Positions 9,657 through 18,777 of a stretch of DNA of 64,000 nucleotides are shown here, piece after piece (the stretch's first letter is position 1; each line of letters starts with the position of its first letter). The notes beneath the pieces are model-generated. The model had not been told where the DNA came from and did no database searches. It worked only from the letters and a program-made list of their open reading frames with translations. The position numbers and the translations under genes were made by a program. The DNA is taken from NCBI RefSeq assembly GCF_001303895.1, contig NZ_LJSD01000037.1:310001-374000 (forward strand), given 5' to 3'. The DNA comes from Mesorhizobium sp. 1M-11. Its GTDB lineage: Bacteria; Pseudomonadota; Alphaproteobacteria; Rhizobiales; Rhizobiaceae.

Positions 9657-10537
9657 TGCGCTCCCTGCTGTTTGTTCCCGGCGATTCCGAACGCAAGCTG
9701 GAAAAGGGTTTCGCCTCACAGGCCGACGTCGTCATCGTCGACCTGGAAGACTCTGTCGCGGCGCAGAACAAGGTGGCCGCACGCGAGGTCGCGGCCGGGT
9801 ACATCGCCCAGCACCGCGCTGATACGAAAGCGATCATCTATGTTCGCGTCAACGATCTGACCACCGGGCTGACCGACGACGATCTGGCGGCGGTTGTCCG
9901 CTCGAAGCCTGACGGCATCATGTTGCCGAAATCCAACAGCGGGCAGGATATCCAGCAATTGTCTGCCAAGCTGCGTGTCCAGGAAGCGCGTGCGGACCTG
10001 GCAGACGGCGCGATCCGCATCCTGCCGATCATCACCGAAACGGCGGCGGGCGTGCTGGCTGCCGCCAGTTATACCGGCGCAAGCAGCCGCCTGTCGGGCC
10101 TGACCTGGGGCGCGGAAGATCTGTCGGCAGCGATCGGTGCCCGCACGGCGCGCGACGACGATGGCCGCTACACCGATGTCTTTCGCCTTGCCCGCACGAT
10201 GACCCTGCTCGCTGCTTCCGCCGCCGAAGTCGCAGCGGTCGATACCGTGTTTCCAAACTTCAGCGACATGGCTGCATTCGAGGCCGAATGCCTCGAGGCC
10301 GAGCGCGACGGCTTCACCGCCAAAATGGCCATCCATCCAGCCCAGGTGCCCGTGATCAACGCAGCGTTCACGCCATCCAGGGAGGCTGTCGAACGCTCGG
10401 CCGCCATCGTCGCGGCATTCGCCGCCGCCGGCAATCCCGGCGTCGTCGGCATAGAAGGCAAGATGTACGACCGCCCGCATCTGCGGTTGGCCGAGCGCCT
10501 GCTGGCGCGTGCCAAGGCGGCGGGCGTCAGCACCTAG
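9656..10537 (+). CDS. CoA ester lyase of the HpcH/HpaI/CitE family
   Basis: This 293-residue TIM-barrel protein resembles the citrate lyase beta subunit and malyl-CoA lyases: MRSLLFVPGDSERK, VIVDLEDSVA, GIMLPKSNSG, LTWGAEDLSAAIGA and KMAIHPAQV near the end. It probably cleaves or condenses a beta-hydroxyacyl-CoA in a Mg2+-dependent way. It is translationally coupled to the MaoC-like gene, and the same pairing is seen in mesaconyl/malyl-CoA type pathways. The exact substrate cannot be assigned from sequence. Confidence 0.85.
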   Translation: MRSLLFVPGDSERKLEKGFASQADVVIVDLEDSVAAQNKVAAREVAAGYIAQHRADTKAIIYVRVNDLTTGLTDDDLAAVVRSKPDGIMLPKSNSGQDIQQLSAKLRVQEARADLADGAIRILPIITETAAGVLAAASYTGASSRLSGLTWGAEDLSAAIGARTARDDDGRYTDVFRLARTMTLLAASAAEVAAVDTVFPNFSDMAAFEAECLEAERDGFTAKMAIHPAQVPVINAAFTPSREAVERSAAIVAAFAAAGNPGVVGIEGKMYDRPHLRLAERLLARAKAAGVST

Positions 10538-10544
10538 CTTGCTG

Positions 10545-11132
10545 CTAGCCGGCGTTCCAAGGTCCCGCATAGTCGGCGTAAAGCGTCGAAACATCCGGCC
10601 TCGGCCGTTCCTGCGCCGTACCGGAAAACGTGCCGATGTGAACGAAGCCGATGACGCGCTCTTCAGGCGCTAACCCCAGGATCGCGCGGCCTTCCGGCAC
10701 ATCGGAATACCAGTTGCTGATCATGTTGGTGCCATAACCCAGCGCATTGGCGGCGATCATCAGGTTCATCGCCGCCATACCGCCGGAGAGGAATTTCTCC
10801 CATTCCGGGATCTTCGGATGCGCTTTCGGCACGGACACCACACCGATCACCAACGGCGCACGCGAGAAGCGGGCGAGTTCCTGATCGCGACGAACGTCGT
10901 TGAGCGGCCCCTCGCGACTTTCCGCCAGCGCGGCGAGTTTCTTGCCGACATCCACCCGCGCCTCGCCGCGGTAGAGGATGAAACGCCACGGCTCCAGCTT
11001 GCCGTGGTCCGGCACACGCGAAGCCGCCGCAATGATGGTGGCGATTTCGGCATCCGAGGGCGCAGGTGCCTTCAGCTCCGGAATGGGCGCGGAATTCCGG
11101 GTCAGCAGGTAGTCGAGGATCGGTTGCGTCAT
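10545..11132 (-). CDS. Nitroreductase family protein
   Basis: This 195-residue FMN-dependent nitroreductase-fold protein has MTQPILDYLLTRNSAP at the start, then AAASRVPDHGKLEPWRFI, GGMAAMNLMIAANALGYGTNM and the C-terminal FVHIGT. It resembles the YdjA-type subgroup that reduces nitro compounds or quinones with NAD(P)H. The start is ATG 11132, with a TCTCCT complement (AGGAGA) about eight bases upstream. It is convergent with the CoA lyase gene, with only seven bases between the stops. Confidence 0.85.
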   Translation of the reverse strand: MTQPILDYLLTRNSAPIPELKAPAPSDAEIATIIAAASRVPDHGKLEPWRFILYRGEARVDVGKKLAALAESREGPLNDVRRDQELARFSRAPLVIGVVSVPKAHPKIPEWEKFLSGGMAAMNLMIAANALGYGTNMISNWYSDVPEGRAILGLAPEERVIGFVHIGTFSGTAQERPRPDVSTLYADYAGPWNAG

Positions 11133-11286
11133 GGCGCGGTTCTCCTGAAATTCGATTGGCTGAAGCGCGCGATGGGCATCGGCTGCTCTGGCAACGGCGC
11201 AAACTGCACCGGAAAAGAGCCTCGAGGCATCCCTGCCAGACTCTTCAGCCTTGAAATTGCCACCGGCTTGGGCTTCAACGCAAGGT

Positions 11287-12249
11287 ATGTTCGCCGGGCT
11301 TCGCCGACTTTCGCTGACTGTTTTCGGAGCCGCGCTCGGCATGGCTCTGTCGTCGGCTGCCGGCGCCAAGGATCCCGACTCGCTCGACAATCTCAAACTG
11401 CCCGGCATTTCGACCTATGCGCCCCCGCATGCGGGCACGCAGCTTGCCCGCGGCGACGGCGAAATCACACTCAGTGCGCAACTCACCGACAAGGGCGAGG
11501 AAATCACACGCGGCCTGGTCTGGCGCGTCTTCCTCCCCGAACCGGGCGCCGACGGCAAATTGCCGTTGGTCGCCTCCGCTCAAGGCGGCACGGCGGCCTT
11601 CCAGCTGCAGCCTGGCAGCTACCTGGTGCATGCTTCCTACGGCCGCGCCGGTGCCACTAAACGCATCACCGTCGGGCGCGACGCCAAGCGCGAGAGCATG
11701 GTTCTCGATGCCGGCGGACTGAAGCTCGACGCCACGCTGGCCGGCGGTATCCGCATTCCACGCGAGAAGCTGCGTTTTTCCATTTATGAGTCGCGCTCCG
11801 GCAAGGACGACGAAAAGGCACTCATCATCCCCAACGTGCAGCCGAACTCCGTCGTGCGGTTGAATGCCGGCGTCTACAACGTCGTCTCGACGTATGGCTC
11901 GGTCAATGCCGTCATCCGCTCCGACATCCGCGTGGAGGCCGGCAAGCTGACCGAGGCGACGGTCGAACATCGGGCGGCTGAAATCACCTTGAAGCTGGTG
12001 CGCGAGGCCGGCGGCGAAGCGCTGGCCGATACGTCGTGGTCGGTGCTCAACGAATCCGGCGATTCGCTCAAGGAAGCCGTCGGCGCCTTCGCGCCGATGG
12101 TGTTGGCGGAAGGCAACTATACGGTCATTGCCAAGAATCGCGACCGCATCTACCAGAAGGACCTGACGGTCGAAGCCGGCAAGAACGGCGAGATCGAGGT
12201 TGTCGCCTCCGAAGCGACGGCGATCGACCCGGCCGAGGGCGCCGACTGA
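11287..12249 (+). CDS. Secreted beta-rich protein of unknown function
   Basis: From ATG 11287 the product is 320 residues with a signal peptide (MFAGLRRLSLTVFG..., likely cleavage after AAGA). The mature part looks like two or three tandem beta-sandwich modules similar to carboxypeptidase regulatory-like or PEGA folds. Recurrent phrases such as FQLQPGSYLVHASYG, LNAGVYNVVSTYG and LAEGNYTVIAKN each end a module. I do not recognise a named family. A TTG start at 11251 in the same frame is possible. It is probably periplasmic or surface-exposed. Confidence 0.6.
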   Translation: MFAGLRRLSLTVFGAALGMALSSAAGAKDPDSLDNLKLPGISTYAPPHAGTQLARGDGEITLSAQLTDKGEEITRGLVWRVFLPEPGADGKLPLVASAQGGTAAFQLQPGSYLVHASYGRAGATKRITVGRDAKRESMVLDAGGLKLDATLAGGIRIPREKLRFSIYESRSGKDDEKALIIPNVQPNSVVRLNAGVYNVVSTYGSVNAVIRSDIRVEAGKLTEATVEHRAAEITLKLVREAGGEALADTSWSVLNESGDSLKEAVGAFAPMVLAEGNYTVIAKNRDRIYQKDLTVEAGKNGEIEVVASEATAIDPAEGAD

Positions 12250-12258
12250 TCTCCCTGA

Positions 12259-13195
12259 TCAGGCGGCTGCACGGCGAAAACGCCGCCGCAGGAATTTCAC
12301 GCGGTGAGCAGGTTCGACCGGCGCCAGGTCGAAGACGGCGCGATGGAGCCTTGCCAGCAGAACCTTGCGATCGCGCAAAGGATCGAACTCTTCCGGCGTC
12401 AGCACCTTGCCGATCTTCACATCGATGGAGCGGCCAGCCAACCGGGCGAATTCCCGGATCAGCAGCGAAATTCTAAGCGTCAGCGAGGCCTTGCCGACGA
12501 AGCGTGCCAGGCGCCCTTCCCGCTCAGCCAGGTTCATCGGGCCGCTGACCAGATGGAACAGCCGGCCATTTTGCCCGGAAAAATGCATGGGGATGACCGA
12601 TGCTCTGGCCTCCTGCACCAGCCGAGCCGGAAACATCTTCCACGGCAGGTCCTGGGCGCGGCCGAAACCTTTCGGCGCGGTGGCGACGCCGCCCGCCGGG
12701 AAGACGACGATCGTCACGCCTTCCTTCAACAGGCGCATCGCCTCGTGGCGGATCGCCATATTGGCCTTCACCGCTTCCTTGGTCTCGGAAAAGTCCACGG
12801 GCAGCGAATAAGGCTCCATCTCGCGGATGCGCAGCAGATCCTTGTGGATCATCACCTTGAATGGCCGGCCGAGTTTTTCGGCCAGCGACAGCACGGCGAT
12901 GCCGTCGCCGATGCCGAAGGGGGTGGTTGGCGACGATCACCAGCGGGGTATCCGGCAGATTGGCGGGCGGCCACTGGTCGTCACAGCGTACACGGACATC
13001 GATCAGGTCGAGCATCCGACCGAAGACACGGTCGCCCGTCGGCACGATGTTGCGGCGCCAGAGATCATAAAGGGCGGCAAAGCGGTCACGTCCCGAAAGC
13101 CCCTCGACCGAGCGAATGAACCAGCGCGTAAACGCCGGCTGGCCGGCATTGGCGTAGGAAAGTTCCGGAAACGGTCTTTCGCGCGATCTCAGCAT
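12259..13195 (-). pseudogene. Lysophospholipid/glycerolipid acyltransferase gene with a one-base frameshift
   Basis: Two overlapping minus-strand frames encode one PlsC-like acyltransferase. The N-terminal part (from 13195) ends with LVIVANHPL. The C-terminal part continues as FGIGDGIAVLSLAEKLGRPF. Deleting one base from the run of five G at 12919-12923 (five C on the coding strand) restores NHPFGIGDG, the His...Asp acyltransferase motif. The glycerophosphate-binding type motif VVFPAGGVATAP is intact downstream. The repaired protein would be about 311 residues. This is either a true pseudogene, a phase-variable tract, or a sequencing error in a homopolymer. Confidence 0.8.
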
Positions 13196-13279
13196 GTTCT
13201 GTCGTTAAGCGTGTTGGATGACGCCAACATGACGTCTATGGGAAAACGGCGGTGGATCGAGCCACCGCCGCTTCCCGGA

Positions 13280-15265
13280 TCAGGCCGTTTTCGTGCGCTT
13301 AAGATCCGGCGGCGTCGCCTCGTCGACCAGACGGGCGATCGCCTCGTCGAGCGACAGCGATTCCTGGTCACGGGAGCCAAGCCGGCGGACATTGACCGTC
13401 TGTTCTTCCGCCTCGCGCTTGCCGCAGACGAGAATGACCGGAACCTTGGTCAGCGAATGCTCGCGGACCTTGTAGTTGATCTTCTCGTTGCGCAGGTCCG
13501 CCTGCACGGACAGTCCGGCTGCCTTCAGTCTGTCGACGACGTTGCGGGCATAGTCGTCGGCTTCCGAGGTGATCGTCGCCACCACCACCTGCAGCGGCGC
13601 GAACCACAGCGGGAAGTGACCGGCGTGGCTTTCGATGAGGATGCCGAGGAAGCGTTCCAGCGAGCCGACGATGGCGCGGTGGACCATCACCGGCTGCTTC
13701 TTCTCCGAATCCGGTCCGATGTAGAAGGCCCCGAACCGCTCGGGCAGGTTGAAGTCCACCTGCGTAGTACCGCACTGCCATTCACGGCCGATGGCATCCT
13801 TCAGCGTGTATTCGAACTTGGGACCGTAGAACGTGCCTTCACCCTCGTTGATGCCGGTCTTGATCCGGTTGTCTTCCCGCGCCATCCGGGCGAGCGAATT
13901 CTTCAGGATTTCTTCGGCGTGATCCCACATGGCGTCGGTGCCGACGCGCTTTTCAGGCCGCGTGGCGAGTTTCACCACCACCTCGTCGAAGCCGAAATCC
14001 TTGTAGACCGACATCATCAGGTCGTTGATCTTGAGGATCTCGGATTCCAGCTGCTCCTCCGTGCAGAAGACATGCGCATCGTCCTGCGTGAAGCCACGCA
14101 CGCGCATCAATCCATGCAGGGCACCGGAAGCCTCATAGCGGTGCACGCTGCCGAATTCCGCAAGACGGATCGGCAGATCACGGTAGGACTTCAGGCCATG
14201 CTTGAAGATCTGAACATGCCCCGGGCAGTTCATCGGCTTGAGCGCGAAGACGCGCTGGTCGGCGTCGGGATCATCGGGATGGGTGAAGGCATGCGCGGAC
14301 TTCACCGCGAACATGTTCTCCTGGTACCAACCCCAGTGACCCGAAGTCTCCCACAGCGACTTGTCGAGGATCTGAGGGGCATTGACCTCCTGATAGTCGT
14401 CGCCAAGGCGGCGGCGCATGTAGGCGATCAGATTCTGGAACATCTTCCAGCCCTTGGCGTGCCAGAACACGACGCCCGGTCCTTCCTCCTGGAAATGGAA
14501 CAGGTCCATTTCGCGGCCGAGGCGGCGATGGTCACGCTTCTCGGCCTCTTCCAGCATGTGCAGATACTGGTCGAGCTGCGCCTGGTCGGCCCAGGCGGTG
14601 CCATAGATGCGCGTCAGCATCGGGTTGTTGGCGTCGCCGCGCCAATAGGCGCCGGCGACCTTCATCAATTTGAAGGCCGTGCCGATCTGGCCGGTGGCAG
14701 CCATATGCGGACCACGGCAAAGGTCGAACCAGTCGCCCTGGAAATAGATCTTCAGGTCCTGATTTTCAGGAATGGCGTCGATCAGTTCGACCTTGTAGCC
14801 TTCGCCCTTGTCACGGAACACTTTTTTCGCGCGATCGCGGTCCCACACCTCCTTGGTGAAGGGCTTGTTGCGCTGGATGATCTCCCGCATCTTCTTTTCG
14901 ATGACGGGGAAATCCTCCGGCGTGAACGGCTCGTTGCGTGCAAAGTCGTAATAGAAGCCGTTCTCGATCACCGGACCGATGGTGACCTGCGTTCCCGGCC
15001 ACAATTCCTGCACCGCCTCGGCCAACACGTGGGCGGTATCGTGACGGATCAGCTCCAGCGCGCGCGGGTCGTCGCGGGTGACGATCTCGATCTTGCCGGA
15101 AGCCTTCAGCGGATCCGACAGGTCGCGCAGGGTGCCGTCGACGGCATAGGCCACCGCCTTCTTGGCCAGCGACTTGGAGATGGATTCGGCGAGCTCGGCG
15201 CCGGTCGTCGCGGCATCGTAGTCGCGCACGGAACCATCGGGGAATGTGAGGGAAACGTTTGCCAT
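13280..15265 (-). CDS. thrS: Threonyl-tRNA synthetase
   Basis: This is a full-length class II ThrRS of 661 residues. The order is an N-terminal TGS domain (1-60), the editing/SAD domain with the metal motif [10 protein letters not shown], then the catalytic core with MNCPGH (a zinc-ligand Cys). Motif 2 follows, then motif 3 [12 protein letters not shown] and the C-terminal anticodon-binding domain. It charges tRNA-Thr and edits Ser-tRNA-Thr. The ATG at 15265 follows a GGAGAAG ribosome-binding site. The 230-bp leader upstream shows no T-box, as expected outside Gram-positives. Confidence 0.97.
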   Translation of the reverse strand: MANVSLTFPDGSVRDYDAATTGAELAESISKSLAKKAVAYAVDGTLRDLSDPLKASGKIEIVTRDDPRALELIRHDTAHVLAEAVQELWPGTQVTIGPVIENGFYYDFARNEPFTPEDFPVIEKKMREIIQRNKPFTKEVWDRDRAKKVFRDKGEGYKVELIDAIPENQDLKIYFQGDWFDLCRGPHMAATGQIGTAFKLMKVAGAYWRGDANNPMLTRIYGTAWADQAQLDQYLHMLEEAEKRDHRRLGREMDLFHFQEEGPGVVFWHAKGWKMFQNLIAYMRRRLGDDYQEVNAPQILDKSLWETSGHWGWYQENMFAVKSAHAFTHPDDPDADQRVFALKPMNCPGHVQIFKHGLKSYRDLPIRLAEFGSVHRYEASGALHGLMRVRGFTQDDAHVFCTEEQLESEILKINDLMMSVYKDFGFDEVVVKLATRPEKRVGTDAMWDHAEEILKNSLARMAREDNRIKTGINEGEGTFYGPKFEYTLKDAIGREWQCGTTQVDFNLPERFGAFYIGPDSEKKQPVMVHRAIVGSLERFLGILIESHAGHFPLWFAPLQVVVATITSEADDYARNVVDRLKAAGLSVQADLRNEKINYKVREHSLTKVPVILVCGKREAEEQTVNVRRLGSRDQESLSLDEAIARLVDEATPPDLKRTKTA

Positions 15266-15496
15266 GGTCTTCTCCTATCCAGTCCCGCATACGAACGCGG
15301 GTGGTGTTGTGCCGGATGACGCCCGGCGGCGAGCGGTCTTTTAGGGGCAGTTGCAGCCGACGTAAAGCGAAACGGAGCTGCTTTGACAAAGCAACGCCGC
15401 ACGCTGGATCAAATCGGATCGCCTGACAGCCTTATTTGAATTTGACCGGCCCAGGCAGCTCTTCGAGGAAGAAGCTCGCACCACGCGATCCAGCGC

Positions 15497-16702
15497 TCAG
15501 TTGGCTTTGACCGTTATGCAGTCGAACTTCTGCCGTTTGAGCGCCGCACAGGTTTTACCCGCCGTTTTCGCATCCTCGAAGCCGTCGAAACGAACACGAT
15601 AGAACGTGGTACCGTGCGCCTCAGCCTGCATGATCTGGCCGGCTGCTTCCCCATGGATCGAACGAACGAATTTCTGCGCCTTGCCCAACAACGCCTCGGC
15701 GGTTGTCTGGCTGGGTAGCGCGCCGATCTGAATCTGCCAGGCTGACGGGATGAGCGCGACTTCCGTGTCGCCGTCGCCCTGTTCGATCGCCACTTCGTCC
15801 ATCGTCTCAGACGGTGCGACAGGTCGTTTCGGCCTGCGTGTCGGCACCGGCGCATTCGAGGCTACCAGCGGCGGCGCGGTAACGGCCCCCTTCGTGCTGA
15901 AGCGCTTCAGCAACGCTTCCATCTTGGCATCGCGGCTCCGGGCCGTCTTTCCGCCCAGCACGACGCCGATCAAATGCCCTTTGCCTTGCCCAAGCGACGA
16001 CACCAGATTGTAGCCCGAAACGGCCGTATATCCGGTCTTCAAGCCGTCGACGCCGGCATAGCGATACATCAGATTGTTGTGGCCTTTCAGACGCTTGCCG
16101 CGAAAGACGAAAGAAGGCTGCGAGAACAGGCCGAACAGTTTCGGAAAGTCCCGCTCCAGCGCCATGCCGAGCACCGCCATGTCGCGGGCAGTCGTCAACT
16201 GGCTGGTCCGATCGGTCAATCCGGACGGGTTGGCGAAGATCGTGTTTCGAAGTCCCAGCTGTCGACCGCGTTTGGTCATCAGTCGCGCGAAGGCAGCTTC
16301 CGATCCAGACAGATGTTCGCCGACTGCCGTCGCCGCGTCATTGGCCGAAATCACGATCATCCCGTTGACGGCATCGCGCACGCTGATGCTCCGGCCGGGC
16401 TTGATCCACAGCTTCATGGGGATTTTGGCTGACGCATTTTTCGAGAAGACGATTTTGTCGTCCCAGGTCAGCTTTCCCTTCTGGATTGCCTCGAAGGTCA
16501 GATAGAGCGTCATCATCTTGGCAAGCGAAGCCGGCGCGTGACGCTTGCCGGCGTTTTCGTGGCCAAGGATATTGCCGGTTCGTGTGTCGAGCACCGCCCA
16601 GGACACATCGGCCATTGCGCTTGCCGCGCTCAGGAAAACCGCGCTGAAGGTCAGCGAGGTCGCAAAGACCTTGCGCCCGAGCCATTTATTGATGACCGGC
16701 AT
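15497..16702 (-). CDS. D-alanyl-D-alanine carboxypeptidase with C-terminal SPOR domain
   Basis: This 401-residue penicillin-binding protein of the S11 family trims the terminal D-Ala from peptidoglycan stem peptides. A signal peptide (about 1-33, ending SAASAMA) precedes the catalytic domain. The domain has all three motifs: SLAK (about 59-62), SAN (about 120) and KTG (about 220). After a Pro/Arg-rich linker comes a SPOR domain (about 325-400), which binds denuded glycan at the septum and suggests recruitment to the division site. The ATG 16702 start is set by the signal peptide; the frame stays open further upstream only by chance. Confidence 0.92.
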   Translation of the reverse strand: MPVINKWLGRKVFATSLTFSAVFLSAASAMADVSWAVLDTRTGNILGHENAGKRHAPASLAKMMTLYLTFEAIQKGKLTWDDKIVFSKNASAKIPMKLWIKPGRSISVRDAVNGMIVISANDAATAVGEHLSGSEAAFARLMTKRGRQLGLRNTIFANPSGLTDRTSQLTTARDMAVLGMALERDFPKLFGLFSQPSFVFRGKRLKGHNNLMYRYAGVDGLKTGYTAVSGYNLVSSLGQGKGHLIGVVLGGKTARSRDAKMEALLKRFSTKGAVTAPPLVASNAPVPTRRPKRPVAPSETMDEVAIEQGDGDTEVALIPSAWQIQIGALPSQTTAEALLGKAQKFVRSIHGEAAGQIMQAEAHGTTFYRVRFDGFEDAKTAGKTCAALKRQKFDCITVKAN

Positions 16703-16848
16703 GATCGCTCCGTGAAATGTAGAGACGTCCCCGAGGGAGCATGTGTGATTGAAAAAGCGACGGCGGCCCCACCCGCCGGAACAGGCCCGCCGCGTGAAAT
16801 CCGTTGCCACTATTGAATAGGATTCATTAACGAAAAGTGGGTGGTTTT

Positions 16849-17232
16849 TTAACGATTTGGCCGCTCGCCAGCCTTGCGGCCAATCGACCAGTAGCGCCAC
16901 GGCGTATACCAGGCGTAGCGGGCATCGAGTGTCGTTGGCACATTGTCGATGCCGTGCGTGCCGCCTGGGCCGCAGCGCATGACGCGAAACAGCCCCATCC
17001 AGCCACCAGCCCACAGGCCGTGCCTGGCGATGGCCTCATAGGCATATTCCGAGCAGGTCGGCAGATGGCGGCAGGTATTGCCGACAAAACCGGAAAGCGT
17101 GAGCTGGTAGGTCCGAACAAAAGCCGTCCCGGCCAGCCTGCCCGGGGTCTTGCGCCAAGGGCCAGGCCAGTTGCGACCGCGGGTGACTGCATGCCGGTGG
17201 CCGCAGTTGTGGCCGTCTGCTTCGCCTGTCAT
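16849..17232 (-). CDS. yidD: Membrane protein insertion efficiency factor YidD
   Basis: This 127-residue protein carries the family core: YQLTLSGFVGNTCRHLPTCSEYAYEAI, quoted here only to its key points (N, C, R, P-TCS-Y), then HGLWAGGWMGLFRVMRCGP. Family proteins are short, membrane-associated and assist YidC/Sec insertion. Usually yidD lies in the rpmH-rnpA-yidC region. Here it stands alone next to the carboxypeptidase gene, as in other rhizobia. The N-terminal 30 residues are longer than in most members, so a downstream start may be used. Confidence 0.9.
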   Translation of the reverse strand: MTGEADGHNCGHRHAVTRGRNWPGPWRKTPGRLAGTAFVRTYQLTLSGFVGNTCRHLPTCSEYAYEAIARHGLWAGGWMGLFRVMRCGPGGTHGIDNVPTTLDARYAWYTPWRYWSIGRKAGERPNR

Positions 17233-17302
17233 TGCGGGTGTCGCGCTCGCGAATTCATCCGCTCTAGATGGCGCGCTCTGGCGGGTTTCGCAACAAGTAA
17301 GC

Positions 17303-17406
17303 TAGAGCAATTCCAGGAAAAGTGCGCAACGGTTTTCCGTCCGGAATTACGAAAAAACAAAGAGTTAGAGCGTTTCCGTGTTTCCGTGAAAAACGGAAAC
17401 GCTCTA
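17303..17406 (+). repeat. Intergenic repeat family A, copy 3
   Basis: This is the best-preserved copy. TAGAGCAATTCC opens it, and the right end is a long hairpin with arms AGAGCGTTTCCGT and ACGGAAACGCTCT. Its last bases, GCTCTA, supply the stop codon (TAG on the minus strand) of the monooxygenase-like gene at 17404-17781. Confidence 0.95.
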
Positions 17407-17781
17407 GTGGTGTCCTCTCCGGAAGCCGACGAAGGCCGGCGTGACGGTGACGGGTATGCCCTGTTCGATGAGGGAAAGCAGCCCGAGCATCACCTCCTCG
17501 TTCGGCTCGCCGTACACGTCGAGCCGGCGCATGATGCAGCTTTCCATCACGTCGCGAATATAGGGATCCGCCATCTTCCAATGCGTAAGCACGGCTTGCG
17601 AACTCGGCATGATCTGGAGGCTGCTTGCCCGCATGGAATCCTCGTCGATATAGGTTTCGACGGCCAGCTGAGGCCCCTGGCTCTCGGCGAAGGCAACGGC
17701 CTTGCGGATAGCCTGCTTGAACACTTCGAGCTTGCCAGGGCGAATGTCGAAGCTAGCCAATTGCACGATGCGTTCCGACAT
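17404..17781 (-). CDS. Antibiotic biosynthesis monooxygenase-like (ABM) small protein
   Basis: This 125-residue protein has the pattern of the dimeric alpha+beta barrel ABM family: RIVQLASFDIRPGKLEVFKQ, AVETYIDEDSM, VLTHWKMADPY. Such proteins include cofactor-free monooxygenases and quinone or heme-modifying enzymes. It lies seven bases downstream of a cupin gene, and the two appear co-transcribed leftward from the SoxR box. The stop codon lies within repeat A copy 3, so the last residues (GHH) may not be ancestral. Confidence 0.7.
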   Translation of the reverse strand: MSERIVQLASFDIRPGKLEVFKQAIRKAVAFAESQGPQLAVETYIDEDSMRASSLQIMPSSQAVLTHWKMADPYIRDVMESCIMRRLDVYGEPNEEVMLGLLSLIEQGIPVTVTPAFVGFRRGHH

Positions 17782-17788
17782 GGCCCGC

Positions 17789-18193
17789 TCACTCGGCCGC
17801 ATCGAGCAGAACCGCTCTGATGGTGCGGTTGACGGCGCCATACGGAGAGGATGCAACATAGACCAGTTCCACATCCTCGATGGCGTTGAACGATCCAGGC
17901 GTACCGGCCGGGAGATAGAACACGTCGCCCGGCCCCGCCGTCTGCCACGCGTCTCGGCTCGCAACCGTGCAACGGCCCTTGGTGACGACCAGAACCTCGT
18001 CATAGGCAAAAATGAAATCGCTCGTCGCGCCGCGCGGCGCCCTCAGGAAGCCAACCGCTCCGAGCTTGGCCGTCGGCACCTCATCTTCATTGAGCACATC
18101 GACCAGCTTTGCACCGGACCATTCCATCCAGTCCTGCGCTGAGGCAGCCGTGAATTTGCGGATGTCCGGAGTGTTCAAAATCTGCATGTTCAT
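17789..18193 (-). CDS. Cupin-domain protein
   Basis: This 134-residue single-domain cupin has the barrel segments IFAYDEVLVVTKGRCTVASRD and AGPGDVFYLPAGTPGSFNAIED. It resembles EutQ-like and other small metal-binding cupins, but the usual histidines of motif 1 are replaced (Y-D-E), so metal binding is uncertain. The start is ATG 18193 with AGAGGA nine bases upstream. It is the first gene of a two-gene leftward unit divergent from soxR. That arrangement suggests, by inference, that it responds to redox-cycling compounds. Confidence 0.75.
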   Translation of the reverse strand: MNMQILNTPDIRKFTAASAQDWMEWSGAKLVDVLNEDEVPTAKLGAVGFLRAPRGATSDFIFAYDEVLVVTKGRCTVASRDAWQTAGPGDVFYLPAGTPGSFNAIEDVELVYVASSPYGAVNRTIRAVLLDAAE

Positions 18194-18260
18194 CGCTCTT
18201 TGTCCTCTTGGCGGCGCTATCCGAGCCAGCTGTCCACTGGCGTGATTGGCGTCCTACAAG

Positions 18261-18276
18261 TTCAAGTAAACTTGAA
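18261..18276. promoter_or_regulatory. Probable SoxR operator
   Basis: A perfect inverted repeat TTCAAGT-AA-ACTTGAA sits between soxR and the divergent cupin gene. It matches the core of the known SoxR box (CCTCAAGTTAACTTGAGG). Leftward, TTGATT and TAGGAC flank it at 19-bp spacing, the over-long spacer typical of MerR-family promoters. Confidence 0.75.
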
Positions 18277-18306
18277 ATCAAGGGCAAAGCATGCAAAAAG
18301 ATCGAA

Positions 18307-18762
18307 ATGGAAACGACGCTCACCATCAATCAGCTTTCACGCCGCAGCGGCGTGGCGGCCTCGGCGCTGCGCTACTACGAGGAACGTGGCTTGATCCAGT
18401 CCGAGCGCAGAGGCTCAGGCCACCGCCGCTTCACCCGCGCCACCTTGCGGCGGCTTGCCTTCATCGTCTTTGCCCAGCGCCTCGGCATGTCGCTTGCCGA
18501 AATCCGCTCGGAGCTTGAGAAGCTGCCGACCGACCACGTGCCGAAGGGCGCCGATTGGTCACTGCTTTCCGGCCCCTGGTCGGCCCGCATCGACGAGCGC
18601 ATCGCCGAGCTCGAACGGCTGAAGACTGGCCTTGCGCAATGCATCAGCTGCGGCTGCCTGTCTCTGGAATATTGCCGATTGGTCAACCCACACGACAAGG
18701 CCGGAGCCCTTGGTCCCGGCCCGCATTACTGGCTGGGCGATCAGTCTTCGACCGACGATTGA
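18307..18762 (+). CDS. soxR: Redox-sensitive transcriptional activator SoxR
   Basis: This 151-residue MerR-family protein has the N-terminal winged helix TLTINQLSRRSGVAASALRYYEERG. A dimerisation helix follows, then the SoxR-specific [2Fe-2S] cluster motif C-x2-C-x-C-x5-C (Cys112, 115, 117, 123). It senses redox-cycling compounds through cluster oxidation. The start is ATG 18307; in-frame codons back to 18208 would cross the operator and are rejected. soxS is not present, as usual outside enterics. The divergent cupin/ABM pair is the likely direct target. Confidence 0.95.
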   Translation: METTLTINQLSRRSGVAASALRYYEERGLIQSERRGSGHRRFTRATLRRLAFIVFAQRLGMSLAEIRSELEKLPTDHVPKGADWSLLSGPWSARIDERIAELERLKTGLAQCISCGCLSLEYCRLVNPHDKAGALGPGPHYWLGDQSSTDD

Positions 18763-18777
18763 CGTTCCGGCTCATCA

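Noticed and set aside
12827-15319. 830-codon plus-strand open frame over thrS
   Set aside because: It is antisense to a complete, conserved thrS. High GC content keeps the opposite frame open, and the translation is rich in His, Asp, Leu and Val without any domain.
16703-17014. N-terminal extension of the D,D-carboxypeptidase
   Set aside because: It overlaps yidD in another frame and would bury the signal peptide that starts at the 16702 ATG.
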